64,000 nt of DNA, from contig NZ_JAPWKF010000004.1 in NCBI RefSeq assembly GCF_028283685.1, positions 372,001-436,000 on the forward strand, read 5' to 3'. The DNA comes from Edaphobacter sp. (lineage in GTDB: Bacteria > Acidobacteriota > Terriglobia > Terriglobales > Acidobacteriaceae). The notes under the pieces were generated by a model. It was not told the DNA's origin and searched no databases. It saw only the letters and a list, made by a program, of their open reading frames with translations. Positions 41,898 through 53,916 of this stretch are shown here, one piece after another (position 1 is the stretch's first letter; each line of letters begins with the position of its first letter). The position numbers and the translations under genes were made by a program.

Positions 41898-42025
41898 ATC
41901 TCCTCAGTTTAAAGGAATAAGTGGTGCTCGACCGGGTTTGTCCCGGTTTCCCGCAGAATGCGGGTGACCGGACGGGGATAGCTGCCATCTGAGAGAGCAG
42001 GAAGAGACTGCGTTCCGGGAGGCGG

Positions 42026-43798
42026 ATGAATCGAAGACGCAAGCTGATGTTGTTTCTGCTGCTTGGCGTGTTTGCGCTGACGCTGGCGGGCACTTTTCTC
42101 ACCCGGGGCGTGATGGCGTACCTGCCGTTCCTGGAGGCGAAGAAGAACGGCTGGACGGGGGACTATGTCTCGCACGGTCTTGTCGATCAGCGACCGTGGC
42201 AGACGGCGGCGACGCTCGCGGCGCTGGCTCACTCGGCCGAGGAGAAGGAGCTGGCACGCGAGTCGGAGCGGCTGGCGGACCATGAGGTGGACCAGGCGTT
42301 CTCGCAGTCGCTGCGGCAGGCGAGTCTCGATAAGCCGCCGCTGACGGGCCGGGCGCTGACGATTCAGCAGAGGATCGTGCAGCTGCAGCAGACGATCAAG
42401 GCCGACGAGTCGCAGATCGCGGAGCTGAAGACGGCGGCTGCGGGAGGCGCGAGCAATGATCTCGACGTGGCGAAGGCGCAGCTGGAGCTGGATCAGAACG
42501 AGCTGACGGATGCGACGGAAGACCTGGCGCGGGTCAGCTCGGACCAGACGGTAAAGCTCCAGCAGGAGCTGGCTGCGCGCAAGGCGGCGATGACGAAGTA
42601 TGTGGCCCAGGCCTCGAAGAACGAGGGCCAGAGTGCGGTGACGGCGGCGGAGCAGTATAAGACGCTGGCGCAGCAGGTGTCGGCGTGGTGGTCGCACCGC
42701 AGCCGCAGGGATCTGATTGCTCAGGCGGGTCAGCTGGCACGCTCCGATGCCGCCGCTCTTAGCGGAGACCAGGTGCGGCTGCACGCGCAGGCCGATGCGC
42801 TGGCCAAAGTTCCGGATGCGGGGGAGAGCAGGACGGAGCGAGTGGATCGGCTGCAGCGCATGACGGCGATGCAGAACATTCTGAGCATCCTCAGTGACCG
42901 CCTGGACGCGCAGCAGCAGCTGGTGTCGTTGTACGACCGCTGGGGGCAGCAGGTCGAGATCCAGGACAAGATCGTGATTCACCTGATTCTGCGTTCGCTG
43001 GCGGTGATTGCGGCGATCTGCGTGCTGACGCTGCTGGTTGGATGGGGACTGCAGGTGCTGCTGGAACGGATGCTGCGCGAGGTGCGTCAGAAGCAGACGA
43101 TGAAGACCATCCTCAACCTCGGGGTGCAGGTGGTCGGGCTGGTGATGGTGCTGCTGGTGATCCTTGGCGTGCCGCAGCAGATGCCGACCATTCTTGGCCT
43201 GGCGACGGCGGGACTCACGGTGGTCTTCCAGGACTTCATCCTCGCTTTCTGCGGCTGGTTTGTGCTGATGGGGCCGAACGGGATTCGCGTGCGCGACTGG
43301 GTGGAGATCGATGGTGTCGGCGGCGAGGTGGTGGAGCTGGGACTGTTTCGCACGTGGCTGCTGGAGACGGGAAACTGGACGGCGAATGGGCATCCGACGG
43401 GCAGGCGCGTCTCGTTTCTGAATGGCTATGCGATTCGCGGGCGGTACTTCAACTTCTCGACCGTGGGGCAATGGATGTGGGACGAGATCAAGGTGAGCAT
43501 TCCGGCCGGAACGCGGATTCATCCCCTGGTGGAGCGGGTCTACGAGGCTTCGGTGGAGGCGACGGAGGCCGACGCGAAGATGGCGGAGGCGGAGTGGAAG
43601 CGTGTGACGCACGAAGAAGGCTCGCCGCAGTTCAGCGCGATGCCTTCTGTGAATCTGAGGCCGGCCGGGTCGGGCGTGGATCTGGTGATCCGCTACATCA
43701 CGCGTGCGGGGGTAAGGCTGCATACACGGAATGAGCTGTTCGAGACGATCGTCGAACTGATGCAGGCGCCGCAGGCGGAGGGGAAAGAAGAAGCTTAG
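42026..43798 (+). CDS. Large MscS-family mechanosensitive channel
   Basis: This 590-residue inner-membrane protein opens with one membrane segment (LMLFLLLGVFALTLAGTFL), then about 270 residues of coiled coil (IQQRIVQLQQTIKADESQIAELKT and following) in the periplasm, and a C-terminal MscS core with three helices: IVIHLILRSLAVIAAICVLTLLVGW, NLGVQVVGLVMVLLVILG and the pore helix LGLATAGLTVVFQDFILAFCGWFVLM. The post-pore IRVRDWVEIDGVGGEVVELGLFRTWL is the MscS beta-domain. The long periplasmic part is reminiscent of MscK/YbdG-type proteins. It releases solutes under osmotic down-shock, as inferred from the family. Confidence 0.9.
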   Translation: MNRRRKLMLFLLLGVFALTLAGTFLTRGVMAYLPFLEAKKNGWTGDYVSHGLVDQRPWQTAATLAALAHSAEEKELARESERLADHEVDQAFSQSLRQASLDKPPLTGRALTIQQRIVQLQQTIKADESQIAELKTAAAGGASNDLDVAKAQLELDQNELTDATEDLARVSSDQTVKLQQELAARKAAMTKYVAQASKNEGQSAVTAAEQYKTLAQQVSAWWSHRSRRDLIAQAGQLARSDAAALSGDQVRLHAQADALAKVPDAGESRTERVDRLQRMTAMQNILSILSDRLDAQQQLVSLYDRWGQQVEIQDKIVIHLILRSLAVIAAICVLTLLVGWGLQVLLERMLREVRQKQTMKTILNLGVQVVGLVMVLLVILGVPQQMPTILGLATAGLTVVFQDFILAFCGWFVLMGPNGIRVRDWVEIDGVGGEVVELGLFRTWLLETGNWTANGHPTGRRVSFLNGYAIRGRYFNFSTVGQWMWDEIKVSIPAGTRIHPLVERVYEASVEATEADAKMAEAEWKRVTHEEGSPQFSAMPSVNLRPAGSGVDLVIRYITRAGVRLHTRNELFETIVELMQAPQAEGKEEA

Positions 43799-43801
43799 CC
43801 T

Positions 43802-44923
43802 TCAGTTGATGTCGATGGATGATGCGTCGGAGCTGCGGAAGGGACGGAAGCCGTTGCGGCCTTCTCCCTTGACCGAGTACATGGCGGCGTCGGCGTTCTT
43901 GAGCAGCTCGGCCGGATCGAGGCCGGCGTCGGGATAGATGCAGAAGCCGGTGCTGATGGTGACGCTGATCTTGTTTCCGTCGATGGTGATGGGACGGTGG
44001 ACGGCGCGAACGATCTTCTCGCCGCAGCATTCGATGTCCTCCAGGTCCTTGAACGAGGGAATGACGATGACGAACTCATCGCCGCCAAGGCGCGCCACGG
44101 TATCGTTCTCGCGAACCGAACCCAGCAGCCTGCGGCCGATGATGTTGAGCAGCTTGTCGCCGATCATGTGGCCGAGAGAATCATTAATCGCCTTGAAGTT
44201 GTCGACGTCGATCATGAAGACGGCGATCTTTTGCTGGCTCTCCCTGGCGTTTTGGATGGCCGCGCTTAATCGTGCCTGCAGCAGCGTCCGGTTGGCGAGG
44301 CCGGTGAGCTGATCGTGGTGGGCGAGAAAGCTGGCTTGTTCGCTGGCCCGTTTGCGGTCCGTGATATCGCGGCTGGTGACGGCGAGTCCATCGCCGAGCT
44401 TGATGGCGTGAACGTGCAGCCAGGTGGCGGCGATGCGGTCGTCGTCGATATAGTGCTCGCCGGAGTAGGGGGTTCCGGTATGGACGATCTCCCGGTAACG
44501 CGCCAGGATTCCGGAGGTGACGGCGGAGGGGCGAACCTTCGAGAGGGAGAGGCCGATCAGATCGTCGCGACGGAGGCCCAGGCGGCGTTCGGCGATGGGA
44601 TTGATGTAGGTAAAGCGGAAGTCGACGAGCTGGCCGTCGGCGTCTCGAATGGATTGAAAGATGTAGAAGTCGTCGATGCCATTTTCCATGGCGGTACGAA
44701 AGAGGGTTCCGTCCGACCAGAAGGGAAGGATGCGTTGGAGGCGCGGGCCGATCACGATGGCAAGGAGCGCCACGGCGGCGGCGCTGATCAGCTGAAGCGA
44801 GGTGCGCTGCAGGCGCGGAACCAGGTAGCTGAGGATCAGCTCGATCGCGAAGAACATCGCGAAACCAAGAACGAGAACAGCGACTCCCAGAACAGGCGAG
44901 GAGAAAGTTCGCAGTTTTGCCAT
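43802..44923 (-). CDS. Membrane diguanylate cyclase with PAS domain
   Basis: This 373-residue protein has two membrane helices (about 12-32 and 44-62), a PAS domain (about 80-195, DGTLFRTAMENGIDDFYIFQSIR onward), and a C-terminal GGDEF domain. The active site reads RLGGDEFVIVIPS and an inhibitory site R-E-N-D lies 5 residues upstream (RENDTVARLGGDEF), so it should both make cyclic-di-GMP and be product-inhibited. The opening DQLTGLANRTLLQARL is standard. No partner gene is evident. Ligand of the PAS unknown. Confidence 0.92.
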   Translation of the reverse strand: MAKLRTFSSPVLGVAVLVLGFAMFFAIELILSYLVPRLQRTSLQLISAAAVALLAIVIGPRLQRILPFWSDGTLFRTAMENGIDDFYIFQSIRDADGQLVDFRFTYINPIAERRLGLRRDDLIGLSLSKVRPSAVTSGILARYREIVHTGTPYSGEHYIDDDRIAATWLHVHAIKLGDGLAVTSRDITDRKRASEQASFLAHHDQLTGLANRTLLQARLSAAIQNARESQQKIAVFMIDVDNFKAINDSLGHMIGDKLLNIIGRRLLGSVRENDTVARLGGDEFVIVIPSFKDLEDIECCGEKIVRAVHRPITIDGNKISVTISTGFCIYPDAGLDPAELLKNADAAMYSVKGEGRNGFRPFRSSDASSIDIN

Positions 44924-45029
44924 GCTGACGATTCCCTGATGAATATGATCAGAGGGAAAGCCTCATCATCAGAGATATCACGGAAGCGTGTGTTGGATCT
45001 GGAAATGTCCAACTTCTCGTGGAGAGCTA

Positions 45030-48062
<3,033 letters not shown>

Positions 48063-48104
48063 GGCCAAACTTCTATTTTCAAGCATTCCGGCGAGAAGCG
48101 CGAA

Positions 48105-48968
48105 TTAATTGCCAGCAGGTTGGGAGAGGCCGGGTATCGGGTTCAGGGGCAACACTTTGTCGAGGAATCCGAGGACCGTGCGGTTGAACTCCATCGGCCT
48201 TTGCAGGGGAGCGAAGTGGCTGACTCCGGGCAGAGAGAGGAACTCCGCCCCAGGGATGTTCTGAGCCAGATATTCTGCGTGCTCGCGCCGGATGAATTCA
48301 TCGTGCTCGCTTTGCACGATGGCGACGGGGACCGCGATGGTGGCGAGGTCTGCCGGGGTGAAGTCGGGCTGCGTACGCTGCATCAGGCTCACGGCTTCGA
48401 CAAACTCCCTGAACTGACCGGGTGTCGCGGACAAGGCAATGTAGTCTTTCGTGTGGCGGCTGAAGCAGCGATCGACGACCGGGGTCGATTCGAATGGCTT
48501 CACGCCGCTGGGGTCCATGTTGCAGGCAAAGAAGAAGACGCCGGCGACGCGGGACGGGGTCTGCCGGGCAAGGATCAGAGCGGTGCAGGCGCCATCGCTC
48601 CAGCCGAGGAGTGCCGCCTTTTCCAGCCGCAGCGCATCCATGACGGCCAGAACATCGGAGGCCATCAACTCGTAGGAGTATGGGCGGCTATCGCGTGTGC
48701 TGCGTCCGTGGCCGCGGCTGTCGATGAGAACGGCGCTGTATCCAGCTGCGACGAGTGCAGGGACCTGATGGCCCCAGTTTCCGCTGTGACCGAGGCCGCC
48801 ATGCAGCAGGATGACGGGCAGGCCGGAACCATAGGTCGAGTACCAGATGCGCGCGTTATCGTGTTCAACGAAGCCGGACTTTTCGGCGGCGGCTAATTCG
48901 GGGGCGCCATCTGCTTCGAAGACGATGAGATTGTCATCGCGAAATGGGCCTTTGCTCTCGACGGCCAT
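48105..48968 (-). CDS. Alpha/beta-hydrolase
   Basis: The 287-residue cytoplasmic protein has the alpha/beta-hydrolase elements: oxyanion His in LLHGGLGHSGNW, DSRGHGRS, the nucleophile elbow Ser124 (LGWSDGACTAL), and the catalytic His in LPGVSHFAPLQRP near the C-terminus. The acid (likely the Asp in SEHDEFI) is close to that. Its substrate is unknown. It lies 15 bases after lspA and 42 bases before uvrA on the same strand, so it is part of that run. It could be an esterase, haloperoxidase-like or lactonase, which cannot be told by eye. Confidence 0.88.
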   Translation of the reverse strand: MAVESKGPFRDDNLIVFEADGAPELAAAEKSGFVEHDNARIWYSTYGSGLPVILLHGGLGHSGNWGHQVPALVAAGYSAVLIDSRGHGRSTRDSRPYSYELMASDVLAVMDALRLEKAALLGWSDGACTALILARQTPSRVAGVFFFACNMDPSGVKPFESTPVVDRCFSRHTKDYIALSATPGQFREFVEAVSLMQRTQPDFTPADLATIAVPVAIVQSEHDEFIRREHAEYLAQNIPGAEFLSLPGVSHFAPLQRPMEFNRTVLGFLDKVLPLNPIPGLSQPAGN

Positions 48969-48983
48969 CGTTTGATTCCTGGA

Positions 48984-49544
48984 TCAGCTCTCGGGCTGGG
49001 GGCGGAAGATCTCGATCATCAGAAGGACTGCACCGATGGTGATGGCCGAATCGGCGATGTTGAAGTCCGGCCAGTGGTAGGCGCCCACGTGAACGTCGAT
49101 GAAGTCGATGACGTAGTGGTAGACCACACGATCGTACAGATTGCCGACGGCTCCGCCGAGGATCAGAGCAAGCGCGACCGAGGTCGGCGTGATGGTGTTG
49201 CAGGAGCGGATCAGCAGGATGCCGACGATGACGACGGCGGCGAGGGAGAAGAAGATCAGCGCCTTCAACACGAGGTCCGGCGATGCCGTGTCGGCGAGGA
49301 AGCTGAAGGCCGCGCCGGTGTTCAGCACGTGCGTGATGCGCAGCAGGCCGGGAATGACCGTGTGTGCGCGTCCCGTGGGCAGGCGATGCACGATGAACTT
49401 CTTCGAGACGTGATCGAGGATGGCGACGAAGGCGGACAGCGCCAGCAGGATGGCGAAGTAGAAGCCGCGACCCGACCTGGCCTTCGCAGGCTTCTTCTGT
49501 TCGTCGAATTCGGTTGCAGGATACTCGTAGCGCTCGGACATCAA
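48984..49544 (-). CDS. lspA: Lipoprotein signal peptidase
   Basis: LspA removes the signal peptide from diacylated prelipoproteins in the inner membrane. This 186-residue protein has four predicted helices; the catalytic Asp are Asp138 in GNLYDR and Asp165 in FNIADS. The conserved NTGAAFSF is present (75-82). The N-terminal 24 residues are polar and longer than in E. coli. The ATG lies directly after the ileS stop (no gap), with a second ATG next to it. Works after Lgt. The ileS-lspA order is widely conserved. Confidence 0.95.
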   Translation of the reverse strand: MMSERYEYPATEFDEQKKPAKARSGRGFYFAILLALSAFVAILDHVSKKFIVHRLPTGRAHTVIPGLLRITHVLNTGAAFSFLADTASPDLVLKALIFFSLAAVVIVGILLIRSCNTITPTSVALALILGGAVGNLYDRVVYHYVIDFIDVHVGAYHWPDFNIADSAITIGAVLLMIEIFRPQPES

Positions 49545-52439
49545 TTACTCCGTCGGGGTTGAGGCAGCGTATGGCGGGTAACCGATGGCGTCGAGCGCCT
49601 CGGCGCAGCGCAGGCAGACGGTGGGGAAGCGCGCGTCCTGACCCACATCGGTGGTGTAGTTCCAGCAGCGCTCGCACTTCACGCCTTCAGCGGCAATGGT
49701 TTCGACCCTGGTCTCGCTGTTGGGGTGCTCGATGTGCGTGAGTGCCACCTGCGAGACGTTGAAGAGCTCCTTGAGGCTGGACTGGTAGCGCTGCAGCAGA
49801 GAGAGTGTTGGCTCGCTGGCCTCGATGGCAACGCGGGCGTCGAGGCCCTTGCCGACGAGCTTGGCCTGGCGCGCGGCCTCGAGCGAGAGCAGCACCTGGT
49901 CGCGAACCGCCAGCAGCTGCTCCCAATCCTCTTCGATCGGCTTGACGTTGCCGGGGACGATCTCCGCGATGTTGGGGAAGAGTGCGACGTGCACGCTGGT
50001 CTCGCGGCCTGCGACTGTGGGCAGCGACTGCCAGACCTCGTCGGCGGTGAAGCTGAGGATCGGAGCGACGAGCCGCGTCAGCGCCTCGGCGATGCGCCAC
50101 ATCGCGGTCTGCGCCGAGCGGCGTGCCGGGTGGTTGGGCGCGAAGGTGTAGAGGCGATCCTTGAGCACATCGAGGTAGAGCGCGCTGAGGTCGGAGTTAA
50201 TGTACTCGTTCAGCGCGTGATAGGCGCGGTGGAACTCGATGTCGTCGTAGGCGGCGCGAATCCTGGCGTCCAGCTCTGCGGTCCGCGCGAGGATGTACTG
50301 GTCGAGAGGCTCCATCTGCGCGAAGAGGACGGAGTGCTCGGCGGGGTTGAAGTCGTGCAGGTTGCCGAGCAGGAAGCGGAAGGTGTTACGCAGCTTGCGA
50401 TAGTTGTCGCTGACGCGCTGCATCAGGTTTTCGCTGGCCGCGACGTCTTCGCGGAAGTCGACCGAGGCGACCCAGAGGCGAACGATCTCGCCGCCGAGGC
50501 GCTTGGCGATGTCGACCGGATCGACACCGTTGCCGAGCGACTTCGAGAACGCGCGTCCCTGTTCGTCGAGGGTCCAGCCGGAGGTGGCGACCATCTTGTA
50601 GGGCGCCTTACCGCGCACCGCGACGGAGGTCAGAATCGAGGAGTGGAACCAGCCGCGATGCTGATCGCCACCCTCGGTGTAGAGGTCGGCGGGCCACTGC
50701 AGCTCGGGCTCGACGTCGAGCACGGCGTGCCAGCTGGCGCCGGACTCAAACCATACGTCGAGGATGTCCATCTCCTTGCGGAACTCGGTGCCGCCGCAGG
50801 AGGCGCAGGCCGTGCCTTTGGGCAGCAGCGTGTCGACGCCGTGCGCGTACCAGGCGTCGGCACCTTCCTTGTGGAAGAGATCGACGATGCTCTTGTTGAT
50901 CTTCTTATCGTTCAGCGGCGTGTGGCACTTCTCGCACATGAAGACCGCGATCGGCACGCCCCAGATGCGCTGGCGCGAGATGGTCCAGTCGGGCCGGGTA
51001 GCGATCATGTTGGAGATGCGCTCCTGCCCCCAGGACGGGTCCCAGACGACGTTCGCAATTTCATCTAGCGTGCGCTGGCGGAAGGTAGTGGGAGTGCCGT
51101 CGGGCGCGGTCATCGGCGTCTCCATGGAGATGAACCACTGCTCGGTGGCGCGGAAGATGACCGGATTGTGGCAGCGCCAGCAGTGCGGATAGGAGTGATG
51201 GATATCGCTGCGCCCCATCAGCGCGCCGCGCGCGGCGACCAGGTCGATGATGACCGGGTTGGCCTTGAAGATCTGCATGCCGTCGTATTCAGGCAGGCCG
51301 TTGCGCAGGCGACCGGCGGCGTCGACGTTGCAGACCTGCGAGAGGCCATACTTCGTGCCGGTGTTGAAGTCGTCCGCGCCGTGCGAGGGGGCCGTGTGGA
51401 CGGCGCCGGTGCCCTGCTCGATGGTGACGTAGTCGGCGAGGACGCCGAGGATCTCGCGGTCGAGGAAGGGGTGCTGGAAGGTGATGCGGTCGAGCACCTC
51501 GCCTTTGAAGCGGGCGATCTCGGTGGCCTCGGGAAGATTGCAGGCCTTGCGCGTCGCGTCGGCCAGGGCATCGGCGACGATGTAGACGTTCCCGTCCGAG
51601 TTTTTCAGCGCGACGTAGTCCAGCTCCGGGTTGAAGGCGACGGCGAGCGATGCCGGAAGCGTCCACGGCGTCGTCGTCCAGATGATGGTGTAGACCGGAA
51701 GACCGGCGAGCGCGGGATCGATGGCTTCGGGAGCGCTGGTGAGCTTGTAGCGCACGTAGATCGAGGGCGAGGTGTGCATCTCGTACTCGATCTCGGCCTC
51801 GGCGAGGGCAGTCTTGTCGTGGATGCACCAGTAGACGGCCTTCAGGCCCTTGTAGACAAAGCCCTTCTCGAAGAAGTCGTAGAAGGTCTCGACGATGGAG
51901 GCCTCGTAGGGCAGCGACATCGTCAGGTAAGGATTTTTCCAGCGGCCGAAGACGCCGATGCGCTCGAACTGCGAGCGTTGCAGGTCGACGTACTTCTGGG
52001 CGTACTCGCGGCAGGCCTTGCGGACGGCGAGCGGGTCCATCTCCAGCTTTTTACGGCCGAGCTGCTCGTCGACCTTGATCTCGATGGGCAGGCCGTGGCA
52101 GTCCCAGCCGGGGACGTAGGGGGCGTCGAAGCCCGCCATGGTCTTGGTTTTGACGACGAAGTCCTTGATGCACTTATTCAGAGCGTGGCCGAGGTGGATG
52201 GCCCCGTTGGCGTAGGGCGGTCCATCGTGGAGGATGTACTTGGGTGCTCCGGCGCGGGAGGCGCGGATCTGGCCGTAGATGTCCTGTTGCTGCCACGCGG
52301 CCAGACGAATGGGCTCGTTGACCGGGAGGTTGGCCTTCATGGCGAAGGCGGTCTGGGGCAGGTTCAGGGTCGACTTCAGGGGCTTGGCGTCTGCGGCGGC
52401 CTGGGTCGCCTGCGGCTTGGTCTCGGTTACTTCCGGCAT
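49545..52439 (-). CDS. ileS: Isoleucyl-tRNA synthetase
   Basis: IleRS charges tRNA-Ile and edits valine. The start MPEVTETK has AGGA just upstream; an open extension of 20 codons before it is not used. The 964-residue class I enzyme has HLGH in place of HIGH (GAIHLGHALNK), the editing domain (TIWTTTPWTLPASLAV, with the Thr-rich motif, and VTIEQGTGAVHTAPSHGADDF), and a variant KMSKS, here RAFSKSLGN, with the reactive second Lys kept. The C-terminal zinc finger is intact (CERCWNY..CLRC). The protein is of normal length. Confidence 0.96.
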   Translation of the reverse strand: MPEVTETKPQATQAAADAKPLKSTLNLPQTAFAMKANLPVNEPIRLAAWQQQDIYGQIRASRAGAPKYILHDGPPYANGAIHLGHALNKCIKDFVVKTKTMAGFDAPYVPGWDCHGLPIEIKVDEQLGRKKLEMDPLAVRKACREYAQKYVDLQRSQFERIGVFGRWKNPYLTMSLPYEASIVETFYDFFEKGFVYKGLKAVYWCIHDKTALAEAEIEYEMHTSPSIYVRYKLTSAPEAIDPALAGLPVYTIIWTTTPWTLPASLAVAFNPELDYVALKNSDGNVYIVADALADATRKACNLPEATEIARFKGEVLDRITFQHPFLDREILGVLADYVTIEQGTGAVHTAPSHGADDFNTGTKYGLSQVCNVDAAGRLRNGLPEYDGMQIFKANPVIIDLVAARGALMGRSDIHHSYPHCWRCHNPVIFRATEQWFISMETPMTAPDGTPTTFRQRTLDEIANVVWDPSWGQERISNMIATRPDWTISRQRIWGVPIAVFMCEKCHTPLNDKKINKSIVDLFHKEGADAWYAHGVDTLLPKGTACASCGGTEFRKEMDILDVWFESGASWHAVLDVEPELQWPADLYTEGGDQHRGWFHSSILTSVAVRGKAPYKMVATSGWTLDEQGRAFSKSLGNGVDPVDIAKRLGGEIVRLWVASVDFREDVAASENLMQRVSDNYRKLRNTFRFLLGNLHDFNPAEHSVLFAQMEPLDQYILARTAELDARIRAAYDDIEFHRAYHALNEYINSDLSALYLDVLKDRLYTFAPNHPARRSAQTAMWRIAEALTRLVAPILSFTADEVWQSLPTVAGRETSVHVALFPNIAEIVPGNVKPIEEDWEQLLAVRDQVLLSLEAARQAKLVGKGLDARVAIEASEPTLSLLQRYQSSLKELFNVSQVALTHIEHPNSETRVETIAAEGVKCERCWNYTTDVGQDARFPTVCLRCAEALDAIGYPPYAASTPTE

Positions 52440-52754
52440 CTCTTCCTCTGGCTTCAGGGTGGCACGGGGGCCAAAGTTCCATTGTATCCGGCTGGGCAAA
52501 GCCGTGCAGGGGGCGTGGAGGCGCCGCCATGGAAATCCATGGGGTTAGCGAGAGACATTCCGGCCAGGCTTTGCGTCCAATGCACAAGCAGGTATCGGGG
52601 AATCTTTGTAGAATGTTTTCTGGAGCCAGGATGCCCTGCATCGGGGTAAAACATTGAGGGAGCCGGCGAAGACCGGAGCAGATCAAAGAAGCGCCCGATA
52701 ACTCGAGGAAGCAGGCGGCAAGCGAACACGCCGTCGCCGAGGCAAAGCAGCTGA
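52440..52754. other. 315-base divergent intergenic region (ileS/tonB)
   Basis: Both genes start from this stretch. A dyad CCATGG-AAAT-CCATGG lies at 52527-52542. A TACAAT on the minus strand (52481-52486) could be an ileS -10 box but no -35 is clear. No T-box-like leader is recognised. No gene fits. Confidence 0.5.
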
Positions 52755-53831
52755 ATGGCAAATACATGGTTGACTGATAACGAACCCAGGAACGACGAAG
52801 GCCCTGTGCTGCTTCCGGGCGGTGAGGCTCCCAAGTTGAGCGAAGAGACCGAAGGCTCAATGTGGTCTTCGCTCGTCTCGAATCTGCGCGATGCCTTCAA
52901 TCCGGTCAAGCAGACTCCGCTGCATCTGGAGTCGCGGCCGGTGGAGAACGACCTGATCATCGAAGAGCAGGGCATCTTCAAGTCCCTGTGGTCGAGCGTC
53001 GAAGACGTCTTCTTCCCCAAAAAGCTTCCTCCGCTGCAGCTGGAGTCGACGCCGATCGCGGTCCCCGACCTGCTGAAGTCGAAGCAGGACCCCAAGGCGA
53101 CCGGCACGGCCATCGCGATCTACGCTCTGCTGTTTCTGCTCTTTGCGTGGCTGCTGCACAAGAAGGTTCCGTTTGCCGCGCCGGTGAAGCAGACGCAGAT
53201 CACCGAAGTGACGGTGCCCCCGATTGCGCCGATGCGCGCCAAGGCGATGGGCGGCGGCGGCGGACAACGCGGACCGACGCCGGTGACCAAGGGCACGCCG
53301 CCGAAGTTCGCCGAGCAGCAGATCGTTCCGCCGAAGGCTCCTCCGCTGCAGGACCCGAAGATCAAGATTGAGCCGACGGTCGAAGTCCAGAAGGACGTCC
53401 ACATGGCGTCGAGCATTCCGCAGATCGGCGTGGCCAACTCGCCGCTGGTGGGCATGTCGATGGGCAACGGATCGGGCACCGGACTCGGTTCGGGTAACGG
53501 ATCGGGCATCGGGCCTGGATCGGGCGGCAACACGGGTGGCGGACCGAGGCGTATCGGTGGAGGCGTCTCGGCGCCGCAGCTGATCTTCTCGGTCGAGCCG
53601 GAGTTCTCGGAAGAGGCTCGCAAGGCCAAGGTCGCGGGCAACGTGCTGGTGAACCTGTGGGTCGACACCAACGGCAATCCCAGTCACGTTCGCGTGATCC
53701 GCGGCGTCGGCATGGGACTGGACGAGAAGGCTGTCGAAGCGGTGAAGCAGTACAAGTTCAAGCCTGCGATGGAGAACGGCAAGCCTGTGCTGGTCGAGCT
53801 GAACGTCGAGGTTAACTTCCAGATCTTCTAA
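52755..53831 (+). CDS. tonB: Energy transducer TonB with duplicated N-terminal module
   Basis: TonB couples the inner-membrane proton force to outer-membrane receptors. The 358-residue protein has a long cytoplasmic N-terminus (1-113), one membrane helix (about 117-135, TAIAIYALLFLLFAWLL), a periplasmic Gly/Ser-rich spacer (GNGSGTGLGSGNGSGIGPG) and the C-terminal TonB domain (about 270-358, VEPEFSEEARKAKVAGNVLV..GLDEKAVEAVKQYKFKPA). The N-terminus has two related copies of about 28 residues (39-66 and 77-107; NLRDAFNPVKQTPLHLES against SVEDVFFPKKLPPLQLES). No ExbB-ExbD adjacent. Start context shows only a distant GAGG. Confidence 0.93.
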   Translation: MANTWLTDNEPRNDEGPVLLPGGEAPKLSEETEGSMWSSLVSNLRDAFNPVKQTPLHLESRPVENDLIIEEQGIFKSLWSSVEDVFFPKKLPPLQLESTPIAVPDLLKSKQDPKATGTAIAIYALLFLLFAWLLHKKVPFAAPVKQTQITEVTVPPIAPMRAKAMGGGGGQRGPTPVTKGTPPKFAEQQIVPPKAPPLQDPKIKIEPTVEVQKDVHMASSIPQIGVANSPLVGMSMGNGSGTGLGSGNGSGIGPGSGGNTGGGPRRIGGGVSAPQLIFSVEPEFSEEARKAKVAGNVLVNLWVDTNGNPSHVRVIRGVGMGLDEKAVEAVKQYKFKPAMENGKPVLVELNVEVNFQIF

Positions 53832-53865
53832 ACGAAGCCTGAGATAAACGAAGTCTGAAACAAAG

Positions 53866-53898
53866 ACGAAGGGCCTGCCGCGATGGCAGGCCCTTCGT
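53866..53898. terminator. Hairpin between tonB and the chemotaxis receptor gene
   Basis: A perfect 14-bp stem (ACGAAGGGCCTGCC with its complement) around a 5-base loop lies in the gap between convergent genes. No U-tract is apparent, so it is likely a strong pausing hairpin for both. Confidence 0.6.
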
Positions 53899-53916
53899 GG
53901 TTACGGCGTTGCGGTC

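Noticed and set aside
41909..43723. Minus-strand open frame of 604 codons opposite the MscS-type gene
   Set aside because: Arg/His-rich antisense frame; the plus-strand channel gene is certain.
49725..52649. Two long plus-strand frames opposite ileS
   Set aside because: Both mirror the ileS coding frame, with no motifs of their own.
52440..52754. T-box or other leader before ileS
   Set aside because: No specifier/antiterminator structure could be recognised, and only a small dyad is visible.
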